From contig NZ_JACJUO010000002.1 in assembly GCF_014397025.1 (NCBI RefSeq), positions 919,501-983,500 on the forward strand: a stretch of DNA of 64,000 nucleotides, given 5' to 3'. This DNA comes from Ochrobactrum sp. Marseille-Q0166. GTDB taxonomy: Bacteria > Pseudomonadota > Alphaproteobacteria > Rhizobiales > Rhizobiaceae. The translations under genes were made by a program, and so were the position numbers. Of the stretch, positions 28,444-37,462 are shown piece after piece (the first letter of the stretch is position 1; the number at the start of each line of letters is the position of its first letter). The notes beneath the pieces were generated by a model. It was not told the origin of the DNA, made no database searches, and was given only the letters and a program-made list of their open reading frames with translations.

Positions 28444-29211
28444 ATGTCTCAGCAAGATGCGGTTTTGCCCGATCAAATGAATAGTCGTGTCGCTGAACGT
28501 GTGCGTGAAGAGATCGCGCGGCGCAGGATTTCCCGTCAGCAACTGGCAGATGAGGCGCGCATCAGCCTATCGACACTTGAAAAGGCATTGTCCGGGCATC
28601 GACCTTTCACGCTTGCCACCATCATCCGGCTTGAGCAGGCCATGGGGTTTGAATTGCGCGATCAGCCGGGAGCGGAAAAGCCTAACCCCGTCGCGCCGCA
28701 TGGACATGCCGCAGAAGAACTGGGCGCCTATTCGCGTGCTGCCGTCTCATGGCTAGAAGGGACCTTCCTCACGCTTCGCCCTTCCTTCGGAAATCGATCC
28801 GATATTTTCGCTTATTGTACGGAGATTAGCTGGGATGTGGAGAACACGCATCTGAAATTCGAAGAGCGCGAGCGTACAGACACATCTTTTTCGCAGCATG
28901 GACGTGTTTCAGTACCAAATCTCTCAGGCCATGTTTATCTTGTAACCAATACGTCTGGCCAATATCGAATGGCTGTTCTGTCGCGCCCAAGCATCGCCGG
29001 TGAAATGTACGGCATTCTTACGACATTGCGGTCAGGGCAGGGCGCTCAACTGACACCTGTGTCCGTGCCTCTTGCACTTATTCCGATCCGGGTTTTTGAA
29101 ATGCCCGTTTTCGGACGCGTCACGCCGGACCACGCAGCATATGGCCAATATTCAGGCTTTATCAGCAAGACACTGGGCGATGGATATGCAAGTTTCGTGT
29201 CATCAGAATAG
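28444..29211 (+). CDS. XRE-family regulator with C-terminal sensor-like domain
   Basis: A 255-residue protein. Residues about 10-66 form a helix-turn-helix (ISRQQLADEARISLSTLEKALSG). Residues about 95-255 form a separate domain (WLEGTFLTLRPSFG, then EISWDVENTHLKFEERER) that I cannot assign. It is divergent from the sortase operon, 167 nt away, so it probably controls that operon, itself or both. Confidence 0.78.
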   Translation: MSQQDAVLPDQMNSRVAERVREEIARRRISRQQLADEARISLSTLEKALSGHRPFTLATIIRLEQAMGFELRDQPGAEKPNPVAPHGHAAEELGAYSRAAVSWLEGTFLTLRPSFGNRSDIFAYCTEISWDVENTHLKFEERERTDTSFSQHGRVSVPNLSGHVYLVTNTSGQYRMAVLSRPSIAGEMYGILTTLRSGQGAQLTPVSVPLALIPIRVFEMPVFGRVTPDHAAYGQYSGFISKTLGDGYASFVSSE

Positions 29212-29319
29212 TCCGAACTTTTCGCCTCAGTTACTGAGATAAATCAGCCCATTGTCCTCGAATTTTCGTACATCTGTCGGACGACTGTAAAGTTGAGTGC
29301 GCAGAGGCTTACGCGCTTC

Positions 29320-29416
29320 AGTGAAGAAGCGCGAAGCAATACCTCAATCAATTGAACTTACCAAAATCAGAAAATCCTTTGGTGGCAATGATGTTCTCAA
29401 AGGAAACTTTCGTTAA
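29320..29416 (+). pseudogene. 5' stub of a sugar-type ABC transporter ATPase gene
   Basis: A GTG-initiated frame encodes MKKREAIPQSIELTKIRKSF followed by GGNDVLKG, the exact style of the first residues of a sugar ABC ATPase before Walker A, then ends NFR-stop. The rest of the gene is missing. It lies against the 3' end of the rhamnose operon, so it probably marks a deletion or insertion junction where the polysaccharide locus joined the chromosome. Confidence 0.55.
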
Positions 29417-29421
29417 GCTGC

Positions 29422-30300
29422 CTAAATAAGTCTGGCTAGAACATTCCGCAGTGACGATTGCCAATGTGGCGCAGACCAATTGAATACGTCCTGAAATTTT
29501 GTAGTCGACAGACGCGAATTGGCAGGGCGCGCAGCTTTGGTTGGATAGTCAATTGTGGCGATATCAGCAACAGTTGCAGTTGGCCCTCCAAGCTCAGCAC
29601 TTTCACTGAATATTGCTCGTGCAAAGCTGCTCCAGTTCGTATCGCCAGTACCAGCAAGGTGGTAAATACCATAATCGGAAAAGTTAGGCGTATCTGCCAA
29701 ATGATCCGCCACCTTAATAATTGCGTCAGCGATGTCGAATGCACTTGTCGGGTTGCCCCATTGGTCAGAAACGACAGAGAGAGTGTCGCGCGTCTCAGCC
29801 AGCTTTAGCATTGTCTTGACGAAGTTCTTGCCGAACGGACTATAGACCCAAGCCGTTCTTAGAATGACATGCTTAGGATTGGCTTTGATAACGAGTCCTT
29901 CGCCTTCTAACTTCGAGCTACCATAAACACTTCTAGGACCGGTAACATCGGTTTCAACGTAAGGGACATCGGCGTCGCCGACAAACACATAGTCCGTCGA
30001 GATGTGAATGACGGGAACACCGCAAGCCTTTGCTGCTTCGGCAACCGCCTTGGCACCTAAAGCATTTACTGCAAAAGCCAATTCCGGTTCGTCCTCAGCA
30101 AGATCGACCGTTGTATAGGCGGCAGCGGAAACGACGAGGTCCGGCTTTAACATCTCAATCGCAGTTCTTACCGTTTCAGGCTTAGCCAGATCCAGTTCTG
30201 GACGACCCAGAGCAATCACCTGCAAATCGGGTCGTTGCGATGTTCTTTCCAGCAAGCTCTGAACGACTTGTCCTTGGCGCCCAGTGACAACGATCTTCAT
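29422..30300 (-). CDS. rfbD: dTDP-4-dehydrorhamnose reductase
   Basis: A 292-residue extended short-chain dehydrogenase catalysing the last step of dTDP-L-rhamnose synthesis. The nucleotide-binding start is [18 protein letters not shown]. Family motifs STDYVFVGD and the catalytic [10 protein letters not shown] (YxxxK) are present. Its start overlaps the rfbB stop by 4 nt. It is the last gene of rfbA-rfbC-rfbB-rfbD. Confidence 0.95.
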   Translation of the reverse strand: MKIVVTGRQGQVVQSLLERTSQRPDLQVIALGRPELDLAKPETVRTAIEMLKPDLVVSAAAYTTVDLAEDEPELAFAVNALGAKAVAEAAKACGVPVIHISTDYVFVGDADVPYVETDVTGPRSVYGSSKLEGEGLVIKANPKHVILRTAWVYSPFGKNFVKTMLKLAETRDTLSVVSDQWGNPTSAFDIADAIIKVADHLADTPNFSDYGIYHLAGTGDTNWSSFARAIFSESAELGGPTATVADIATIDYPTKAARPANSRLSTTKFQDVFNWSAPHWQSSLRNVLARLI

Positions 30301-31370
30301 GCGCTGGTCTCTTTCGCAGCGTTGCCCAAACGCTCGCCGGAATAACTACCGCTGCGAATTGGCTCCCACCACCAGCCATTATCGAGATACCACTGAATGG
30401 TTTTCTCTAAGCCAGTTTCAAATGTTTCTCGCGGTTTCCAGCTCAATTCACGTTCGATCTTTGAAGCATCAATCGCATAGCGACGATCGTGGCCAGGGCG
30501 ATCGGTAACGAAATTAATAAGGTCTGCATAGCTTTTGCCGTTTGAACGGGGACGCTTCTTATCGAGAATGTCGCAGATAGTTTCGACCACGTTTAAGTTG
30601 GTGCGTTCTGCCCGGCCACCGATATTATAGCTTTCGCCCAGCTTACCTTTTGTCGCAACCAGTGCCAAGGCGCGGGCATGATCCTCGACATAGAGCCAAT
30701 CGCGCACATTTGCGCCTGCGCCATAAACAGGAAGAGGTTTCTCATCGAGTGCGTTTAGAATGACCAGAGGGATAAGCTTCTCTGGAAAATGAAACGGTCC
30801 ATAATTGTTCGAACAATTGGACAGAACGACCGGTAGCCCGTAAGTTTCATGCCAAGCACGCACCAGATGATCGGATGCTGCTTTTGAGGCTGAATAAGGC
30901 GACGATGGTTGGTATGGTGTGTCTTCCGTGAAAATACCGCTATCAAACGGTAGGTCACCGAACACTTCATCCGTTGAGATATGATGAAAGCGGAAAGCTG
31001 ATTTTCGCGGTTCTGGCAGCTCACGCCAATAAGCAAGCGCGGCATTCAAGAGGCGGAACGTGCCGACAATATTCGTTTCGATGAAAGCTCCAGGACCATC
31101 AATTGAACGGTCAACGTGACTTTCGGCTGCCAGATGCATGACAACGTCGATTTCATTGGCGCGCAAAGCTTCCAGTACACCAGTGTCATCGCAGATGTCC
31201 GCTTGGAGAAACCGGTAGTTTGGATGATTTTCAATCTGTCGCAGAGACGCGAGATTGCCCGCATAGGTAAGTTTGTCGAGATTGATTACATTGACGTTCG
31301 AATCGCCCGCAAGATGTCGACATACCGCAGAGCCAATGAAGCCAGCACCACCCGTAACAAGAAAGTTCAT
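30297..31370 (-). CDS. rfbB: dTDP-glucose 4,6-dehydratase
   Basis: A ~357-residue enzyme forming dTDP-4-keto-6-deoxyglucose. It has the Rossmann start [20 protein letters not shown], the catalytic [26 protein letters not shown] (YxxxK), and the substrate motif [17 protein letters not shown]. The ATG at 31370 follows a GAGGA ribosome site. A TTG 12 nt upstream is less likely. It is the third gene of the rhamnose operon, 8 nt after rfbC. Confidence 0.95.
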   Translation of the reverse strand: MNFLVTGGAGFIGSAVCRHLAGDSNVNVINLDKLTYAGNLASLRQIENHPNYRFLQADICDDTGVLEALRANEIDVVMHLAAESHVDRSIDGPGAFIETNIVGTFRLLNAALAYWRELPEPRKSAFRFHHISTDEVFGDLPFDSGIFTEDTPYQPSSPYSASKAASDHLVRAWHETYGLPVVLSNCSNNYGPFHFPEKLIPLVILNALDEKPLPVYGAGANVRDWLYVEDHARALALVATKGKLGESYNIGGRAERTNLNVVETICDILDKKRPRSNGKSYADLINFVTDRPGHDRRYAIDASKIERELSWKPRETFETGLEKTIQWYLDNGWWWEPIRSGSYSGERLGNAAKETSA

Positions 31371-31378
31371 TTTATTCC

Positions 31379-31930
31379 TCAATCGAAAACTTCAGCATCT
31401 GTGAGATGTGGCGCATTTTGATCTTTGTCTGAAAGCTGCACACCAGATGAAGGAATTGGCCAATCGATATCAATCGTCGGATCATCGAAACGGATCGATC
31501 GATCATGCTCCGGAGAGTAATAATCGGTCACTTTATAAATTACTTCGGTATCTTCAGTGAGCGTTATGAAACCGTGAGCAAAACCTTTTGGCACCAGAAT
31601 TTGGTTCCACTTTTCAGCAGAAACTTCCAATGATACCCATTTGCCGAAAGTTGGGGATTTTTTACGAATATCAACCGCGACATCAAGAATTGCACCACGA
31701 ATGACACGCACCAGCTTATCCTGGGCAAAAGGTGGAAGCTGATAATGCAAACCACGAAGCACACCCTTTGCAGCGGAATAAGAATGATTATCCTGAACGA
31801 AGTTAAAGTCGATGCCGGCCTCTGCCAGCGCTTTGACCTTGTATGTTTCGGAAAAGAAACCGCGATCATCACCAAACTTTCGCGGAATTATTTCAAAAAC
31901 GCCATCTAAACCTAAAGGGCGAACTTCCAT
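31379..31930 (-). CDS. rfbC: dTDP-4-dehydrorhamnose 3,5-epimerase
   Basis: A 183-residue cupin epimerase. The conserved FFSETY segment, the catalytic histidine in [12 protein letters not shown] and the downstream [32 protein letters not shown] pattern (conserved FAHGF and YKV.DYY) identify it. Its ATG overlaps the rfbA stop by one nucleotide (TAATG), so the two are translationally coupled. Confidence 0.95.
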   Translation of the reverse strand: MEVRPLGLDGVFEIIPRKFGDDRGFFSETYKVKALAEAGIDFNFVQDNHSYSAAKGVLRGLHYQLPPFAQDKLVRVIRGAILDVAVDIRKKSPTFGKWVSLEVSAEKWNQILVPKGFAHGFITLTEDTEVIYKVTDYYSPEHDRSIRFDDPTIDIDWPIPSSGVQLSDKDQNAPHLTDAEVFD

Positions 31931-32811
31931 TAATCTTTTCCTAGTTCTTCAACACGTCGACGTAAATAAGCTGCATACTCAGTTTTGCCAAGCTTGCTGG
32001 CGCGTTCCAATACAGCGTCACTGCTCAGCCAGCCTTTATCAAGGCCGATCTCTTCCGGACACGCTATCTTAATGCCCTGGCGTTTTTCAATGGTTTGAAC
32101 AAATGACGATGCTTCGTGAAGGCTGTCGTGTGTGCCGGTATCCAGCCAAGCATACCCGCGTCCAAAACGTTGAACGGTTAACTGACCTCTTTCGAGGTAA
32201 ACATTATTGACCGTCGTGATTTCAAGCTCACCACGAGCGGAAGGTTTGATGGACCGCGCAATATCAACCACTTGATTATCGTAGAAATAGAGTCCTGTTA
32301 CAGCCCAGTGTGATTTTGGCTTTTCAGGCTTCTCTTCGATTGAGATCGCCTGACCAGTATGGTTGTCAAATTCTACGACGCCATAACGCTGCGGATCATC
32401 CACGCGATAAGCAAATACAGTGCCGCCTTGCATTGGTTTTGAAGAGAGCTGCGAGAGTTCCGAAAGTCCATCACCGAAATAGATATTATCACCGAGGATC
32501 ATAGCAACACTGTCATTGCCAATAAATTCTCTGCCAATGATGAAAGCTTCCGCTAGGCCATTTGGATGTGTCTGTTCAGCGTATGAGAACTCCAAACCAA
32601 AATAGCTTCCATCGCCGAGCAGCTTTTGGAAGAGAGGCAAGTCGTGCGGTGTTGAAATGATCAAAATCTCCTGAATGCCTGCTAACATGAGGACACTCAG
32701 CGGATAATAGATCATCGGTTTATCATAGATCGGCAAAATCTGCTTGGAAACAGCTAGCGTAAGCGGGTAGAGCCTCGTTCCGCTACCCCCTGCGAGTATA
32801 ATGCCCTTCAT
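31930..32811 (-). CDS. rfbA: glucose-1-phosphate thymidylyltransferase
   Basis: A 293-residue nucleotidyltransferase that starts dTDP-L-rhamnose synthesis from glucose-1-phosphate and dTTP. It has the signature [27 protein letters not shown], the metal-site GDNIYFG and the C-terminal [12 protein letters not shown] motif. It is the first gene of the rfbACBD operon, whose promoter should lie in the AT-rich 32812-33100 region. Confidence 0.96.
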   Translation of the reverse strand: MKGIILAGGSGTRLYPLTLAVSKQILPIYDKPMIYYPLSVLMLAGIQEILIISTPHDLPLFQKLLGDGSYFGLEFSYAEQTHPNGLAEAFIIGREFIGNDSVAMILGDNIYFGDGLSELSQLSSKPMQGGTVFAYRVDDPQRYGVVEFDNHTGQAISIEEKPEKPKSHWAVTGLYFYDNQVVDIARSIKPSARGELEITTVNNVYLERGQLTVQRFGRGYAWLDTGTHDSLHEASSFVQTIEKRQGIKIACPEEIGLDKGWLSSDAVLERASKLGKTEYAAYLRRRVEELGKD

Positions 32812-33446
32812 ATGGTGTCACTTCCGTGCATCTTGTTTCCCTATTTTCAAAATTTGAAGCTTTGCATTAGCATCAACGTTTGATTGTGACTACGTGGAGA
32901 TACAGAATTCGTCCATAAAAATAAGTGTTAGCCTGTGAATAGGGCAAAAAGCATTCATGTTTTTAGTCATATCAGTATTTTATTTAGAATATCTTACAAC
33001 CAAAACATGTTCTTGCAATTCATCTCAGAAAGTAGAGCATTTAAATAATGTAGCCTCACGCCTTGAAATAAGCATTGATTGCCTCAATATTTAAGCTTTT
33101 GCTCTTTATAAACGAAAAAGTACCCCAAATTTCGCTCATCGATACACCTTAATTGCAGTGAGTAACCTCTCTTAAACTTGTTCGACGCGATTGACGATTA
33201 GAATGACGAGTTTACAAAGCTACCAAATATCTATTACACCAAGATCATTCTTGGTGCACGGCCAGTTTTTGAAGAATGGTTGTTAAGCCTGACATACTAT
33301 CGAGTATCGCGAGAACGATGCGGCACTAAGTCCATTTATCTTATGGTTGGCATCACAGACCGGTTTTCATCTATCTTTCACCGCGTTAAAAATTGCCTCT
33401 CGGTCTGTTCTTATGCGATCGTCATGAGTATGTTGGTGGGTTCTAA
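32812..33446. other. intergenic, rhamnose operon promoter region
   Basis: The stretch is AT-rich, with no frame that looks like a gene. The rfbA promoter should be in the first 200 nt. A frame beginning at 33280 that runs into the IS30 left end has no family features and is judged spurious. Confidence 0.4.
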
Positions 33447-34540
33447 CTTGAAGTGCGACTTGCAAATGATAACAAAGAGTTATCCAATGCAAGGAACCTG
33501 TCATGGACCGTACCTATTCGCATATTGATTTGGATGAACGTCGCAGAATAGCACGCTGGCGCACTGCAAAGCTTTCCGTTGACGTTATTGCTGAGAAGCT
33601 TGGAAGGCATCGCTCGACGATTTTTCGTGAACTGAAACGCAATCAGTTTAACGATGACGAGATCAAGGATTTAAACGGCTATTATTGTACGATTGCTGAC
33701 CAGAAATGCCGTGAGCGTCGCTCGAAGCAACGAAAACTTATTCGTTATGATCAGCTCCGGCAGTCCGTGATCCAGCACATCAGCGATGGGTGGTCACCGC
33801 AACAGATTGCCGGGAGAATGCGGTTGGAGCGGCATCCCGTTTCTGTCAGTCATGAAACGATCTATCAGTTTGTGTATTCCACCGACGGTCGAAAAAAAGA
33901 GCTTTGGAAATATCTGCCCGAACGCCGTGCCAAACGACGCCCACGTCATGCCCGACGTCATCAAGGACGCCGCTTTCCACCGGAATTGAGCATTCTTTAT
34001 CGTCCAGACATGGTCGCCAGACGCAAGCAGTTCGGACACTGGGAATGCGACCTAATCCAGTTTCGCAAGAGGTTTGGCAAGGCCAATGTGACGTCTCTGG
34101 TTGAGCGGGTGAGCCGCTTTACGGTGTTGCTACGCAACAATGATCGTCAGTCAAGGCCGGTTATGGATGGGGTGATTAGGGTACTCCAGCCCCTGCCCCA
34201 AATGGCCCGCCGATCGATAACTTTTGATCGTGGTACCGAGTTTACAGAATGGTCCTATCTGCAGAATGGGATAGGGTCTCAAACATGGTTCTGTGATCCG
34301 CAGTCACCCTGGCAGAAAGGCACTGTTGAGAACTCCAATAGGCGCACAAGACGCTGGCTTCCCCGAGACTTTAATCCGCTCACCCTCAGTGATCGCGACC
34401 TCGCATTCATCTGTCATCGCCTCAACAATACACCGCGCAAATGTTTGGGGTACAAAACACCTGCAGAAGTCTTTCGGCAGAAACTCTTCGCAAACAGACA
34501 TCGTTTTGCGTAAACTCAAACCGAAAAGTCGCGCTTCAGC
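33447..34540 (+). mobile_element. IS30-family insertion sequence
   Basis: A ~1.1-kb element holds one transposase gene. Imperfect terminal inverted repeats are visible: TGAAGTGCGACTT at the left (33449-33461) and TGAAGCGCGACTT, reading inward, at the right (34526-34538). Exact ends and target duplication were not resolved. It lies between the rhamnose operon and the first glycosyltransferase. Confidence 0.8.
33503..34513 (+). CDS. IS30-family transposase
   Basis: A 336-residue transposase. The N-terminal helix-turn-helix (HIDLDERRRIARWRTAKLS, then LGRHRSTIFRELKRN) is followed by an rve/DDE core with the first aspartate in GHWECDLIQF, the second in ITFDRGTEFTEW and the glutamate in QKGTVENSNRRTRRWLP. 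It appears intact. The start MDRTYSHIDLDE follows AAGGAACC. Confidence 0.92.
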   Translation: MDRTYSHIDLDERRRIARWRTAKLSVDVIAEKLGRHRSTIFRELKRNQFNDDEIKDLNGYYCTIADQKCRERRSKQRKLIRYDQLRQSVIQHISDGWSPQQIAGRMRLERHPVSVSHETIYQFVYSTDGRKKELWKYLPERRAKRRPRHARRHQGRRFPPELSILYRPDMVARRKQFGHWECDLIQFRKRFGKANVTSLVERVSRFTVLLRNNDRQSRPVMDGVIRVLQPLPQMARRSITFDRGTEFTEWSYLQNGIGSQTWFCDPQSPWQKGTVENSNRRTRRWLPRDFNPLTLSDRDLAFICHRLNNTPRKCLGYKTPAEVFRQKLFANRHRFA

Positions 34541-34618
34541 CTGACCTCACAGAGGGAGTATTCAGCACTTCAGTCAGATCTCTTTGAATGGGATGGACGA
34601 GTAAAAACGGTTGACGCA
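34541..34618 (+). pseudogene. possible C-terminal gene fragment next to IS30
   Basis: Directly after the IS30 right end an open stretch encodes LTSQREYSALQSDLFEWDGR followed by VKTVDAK and a TAG stop. It has coding-like composition but no start and no recognised family. It may be the tail of a gene cut by the element. Support is weak. Confidence 0.25.
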
Positions 34619-34824
34619 AAATAGGCTTGTTCACAAACTATTCGGCGTCGGTTAAATCACTTGCCGATCGCTTGTCGTGTCGTCCATATTATTGGTGAAG
34701 GACTTCAGACCAAGGCATCGTGATCTCCACCTATATCACAAAATTGATCCAGTCATACTTTTTTGGAATCACTCAGTTTATACTGGTGCAAACCTTCGAA
34801 AGGTTTTTATAGCAAGGAATGCTT

Positions 34825-35649
34825 ATGAGTAATTATGATTCCAAAGTGAATCAACAAAAGTTGCTAACGATTTCAGTCGTTACATACCGCCCTGATCTAA
34901 AGCAACTTCAGAATACATTGGACAGTCTCATCTTAGCAGTTAATAGTTTTGATATCGACGATTATTCAATAACTATTGTTGATAATTCTGATAAGGATTC
35001 CGTTTCTTCATTTTTGATGGCAAATTATGCAGATTTGCCATGGCGTCTTATTCATGGGCAAGGAAATATCGGCTTCGGTCGAGGGCACAACCTCGTACTC
35101 GAGACAATGGGAAAATTTCACCTTATTCTCAATCCCGATGTCGAGTTGTATTCAGACACTATACTTAAGGCCATTTCATTCATGAATGTTAATCAGGATT
35201 GTGGGCTAATTACTCCTCATGCAAGTTGGCCAGATGGAGAAAGGCAATATCTCTGCAAGCGTTTTCCTGCAATTTTTGACCTCCTGCTGCGAGGCTTTGC
35301 ACCAAAACCATTACAATTCCTCTTTCGCGATCGACTGCAATTTTATGAAATGCAGTCAGAAACCCAATGCGACATATATTGGAACCCTCCTATCGTAAGC
35401 GGTTGTTTCATGTTTTTTAGGAGTGACATTTTAAGGGAGGCAAAAGGATTCGATGAGAGGTATTTTCTTTACTTCGAAGATTTCGACTTGTCTCTCAGAG
35501 TGAATAAACTCACAAAAATTGCCTACGTTCCGCAGATATCCGTTGTCCATGCAGGAGGTAAAGCTTCAAAGAAAGGACTGTTGCATATTCAAATGTTTGT
35601 TAAGTCAGCACTTAAATTCTACTGGAAACATGGGTTTAAATTATTATAA
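34825..35649 (+). CDS. family 2 glycosyltransferase (rhamnosyltransferase-like)
   Basis: A ~274-residue GT-A glycosyltransferase. It has LLTISVVTYRPDLKQLQNTL at the start, GNIGFGRGHNLVLE, the metal-binding LNPDVELY, and YFLYFEDFDLSLRVNK near the acceptor site. This pattern matches bacterial rhamnosyltransferases of O-antigen clusters and fits the adjacent dTDP-rhamnose genes. ATG 34825 is preferred because AAGGAA lies at the right distance. It reads towards the IS3 element, whose end begins 35 nt after the stop. Confidence 0.88.
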   Translation: MSNYDSKVNQQKLLTISVVTYRPDLKQLQNTLDSLILAVNSFDIDDYSITIVDNSDKDSVSSFLMANYADLPWRLIHGQGNIGFGRGHNLVLETMGKFHLILNPDVELYSDTILKAISFMNVNQDCGLITPHASWPDGERQYLCKRFPAIFDLLLRGFAPKPLQFLFRDRLQFYEMQSETQCDIYWNPPIVSGCFMFFRSDILREAKGFDERYFLYFEDFDLSLRVNKLTKIAYVPQISVVHAGGKASKKGLLHIQMFVKSALKFYWKHGFKLL

Positions 35650-35757
35650 ATTATAATGCAATATTCTTTAAAATGCTATGAATTGTCCGTCGTGGAATGA
35701 TTTGAGACTTTTTGTGCTCTTGAAGATTGGAGTTTCCGGCTTGTTTTGCGGGTTGAT

Positions 35758-36738
35758 TTAAGCTGCTTTGGCCTGGTGGTTTAAGCGGCGTTTTCTGATG
35801 GTGTCTCGTTTGATCCTTTCGCGTTCGATTAGGATGGTCTGTCCACGTCGGAAGTCAACGTCAGCCGGGGTGAGATTGTCGAGGCTCTCGTGGTATCTGC
35901 GATGATTGTAGTGATCGACGAAGGCTGCGATCTGGGCTTCGAGGTCCTGCTTGAAGAAGTAGTTTTCGAGCAGGATGCGGTTCTTGAGCGTCTGGTGCCA
36001 GCGTTCGATCTTGCCCTGCGTTTGCGGATGACCGGGAGCGCCATGGCCTTGGCTGATTTTGTATTTGTCCAGCCAGTCACCAAGGTCGGAAGCGACGTAA
36101 CATGAAGCGTTGTCCGACAGCAGGCGGGGACGGTGTTCGACCTTGACCTTATCGCAGCCTGAAGTTGCCAGTGCCAGGTCGAGTGTATCGGTGACATCCT
36201 CGACTTTCATGCTGGTGCACAGTTTCCAGGCGATGATGTAGCGGGAATAGTCATCAAGGATGGTCGACAAATAAAACCAGCCCCAACCGACAACTTTCAG
36301 ATAGGTGAAGTCGGTCTGCCACATTTTATTCGGCCGCGTGGTCTTGTCCTTGAACTCATCATTGGCCTTGATGACAATAGAGGCTGGTGACGTGATCAGG
36401 TCGTGGACCTTGAGCAGACGATAGACCGAAGCCTCTGATACAAAATAACTTTCCGTATCGGTGAACTTCACCGCCCGCTCTCGTGGTGACAGGTCGGCGT
36501 GGTCCAGCGCCATTTCGATGATGCGATCCCGGATGTCATCAGGAATGCGGTTCCATACCCGTGACGGTGCGGACGTCTGGTCTTCCAGCCCCTCGAAACC
36601 GTGGGTCTGGAAACGATCATACCATCGATAGAAGGTCGGTCTTGGAATGCCCAGCTTGTCGAGGGGGGGCCTAGCTGACAAATGCGACTGCTCCACAAGC
36701 CGGATGATCCCAAGCTTTTCGGTGGCGGGATATCTCAT
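35758..36738 (-). CDS. IS3-family transposase OrfB (DDE domain)
   Basis: A 326-residue integrase-type transposase. An HTH_21-like region (SEASVYRLLKVHDLI) precedes the DDE core: MWQTDFTYLKV, LLSDNASCYVA and GKIERWHQTLKNRI give the D, D and E. The normal product is made by a -1 frameshift from orfA at the A6G run (minus strand, 36767-36772), since AAAAAAG followed by the orfA stop TGA is the standard IS3 slip site and the frame is open from there into orfB. It looks intact. Confidence 0.9.
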   Translation of the reverse strand: MRYPATEKLGIIRLVEQSHLSARPPLDKLGIPRPTFYRWYDRFQTHGFEGLEDQTSAPSRVWNRIPDDIRDRIIEMALDHADLSPRERAVKFTDTESYFVSEASVYRLLKVHDLITSPASIVIKANDEFKDKTTRPNKMWQTDFTYLKVVGWGWFYLSTILDDYSRYIIAWKLCTSMKVEDVTDTLDLALATSGCDKVKVEHRPRLLSDNASCYVASDLGDWLDKYKISQGHGAPGHPQTQGKIERWHQTLKNRILLENYFFKQDLEAQIAAFVDHYNHRRYHESLDNLTPADVDFRRGQTILIERERIKRDTIRKRRLNHQAKAA

Positions 36739-36760
36739 TCGTCGTCGCCCCCATCCCCGA

Positions 36761-37066
36761 TCATGCTTTTTTGAGCAGGCGGTTTTCCAGTATGACGTCG
36801 GCCAATGCCTCTTTCAGGTCACGGCTTTCACGACCCAGTGACCGAACCTCGTCACTGGTCGCCGAGCGGGCCGTATCGCCAGCAAGGCGTTTCTTGCCAG
36901 CTTCGAGAAACTCCTTCGACCAGCTATAATACAGGCTCTCGCCGATCCCCTCACGGCGACAAATCCCGGCAATGCTGTCCTCGCCACGCAGGCCTTCCAA
37001 CACAATACGGATTTTATCCTCTGCAAAATAATGCTTGCGCGTCGCGCGCCGTATATCCGGTAGACG
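36761..37066 (-). CDS. IS3-family transposase OrfA (HTH), without clear start
   Basis: The DNA-binding half of the transposase: LEGLRGEDSIAGICRREGIG, YYSWSKEFLEAGKKRLAGDT, then a leucine-rich helix RESRDLKEALADVILENRLL. Family-like sequence RKHYFAEDKIRIV continues upstream of the first usable GTG/TTG (near 37003) to about 37066 without an ATG in frame, since a TGA intervenes before the nearest ATG at 37092. The N-terminus is therefore either initiated at a weak codon or damaged. Confidence 0.7.
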   Translation of the reverse strand, partial: RLPDIRRATRKHYFAEDKIRIVLEGLRGEDSIAGICRREGIGESLYYSWSKEFLEAGKKRLAGDTARSATSDEVRSLGRESRDLKEALADVILENRLLKKA

Positions 37067-37179
37067 TTTGCGGAACGGGTTTCTGTCTCATCTTTGCTTC
37101 CTTTAATTGAGCTATGATGAGCCGAAAGTCCTCTCTGCTCAATTAACCCGTTTGGTCTCAAAGGCGTTGATGTCGGACA

Positions 37180-37462
37180 GTTGTAATGTAACAAGTCGAC
37201 CTCCTGTGACTATCAACAGTTTTGGTATTAAACGAAATCCTCAGAGCAAATCAAGCGTCACTTGAAACAGCTTTCTCTGCCCCCAAAAGCTGTCTGCAAC
37301 ATGGGCAAGCGCGGGTTAAGCATTATTGACGCATTGGCACGAGCGACCATATTCACAACTTTGGCAGTCAGCTCTATTGAAGGTCGAGGAAGCCTTGGAT
37401 TTATATTATAAAAACGGTTGAAGTATCTCCGGGACAAAAAAGTCCACCTGCTATATTTAATG
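37180..37462. other. intergenic between IS3 and the glycosyltransferase
   Basis: No gene was recognised in these 283 nt. The two flanking elements are both on the minus strand, so this is the region downstream of the 962-aa protein gene. It may hold debris of older insertions. Confidence 0.3.

Larger units (their letters stand above)
35684..37179 (-). mobile_element. IS3-family insertion sequence
   Basis: A ~1.5-kb element. Reading inward, the left end is TGTCCGTCGTGGAATGATTT then GAGAC, and the right end is TGTCCGACATCAACGCCTTT then GAGAC. They share TGTCCG and TTTGAGAC at the same spacing. It encodes orfA (HTH) and orfB (rve) in different frames. No clear target duplication was seen. Confidence 0.75.

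Noticed and set aside
33280..33528. 82-codon frame overlapping the left end of IS30
   Set aside because: Runs into the transposase gene in another frame and has no family features.
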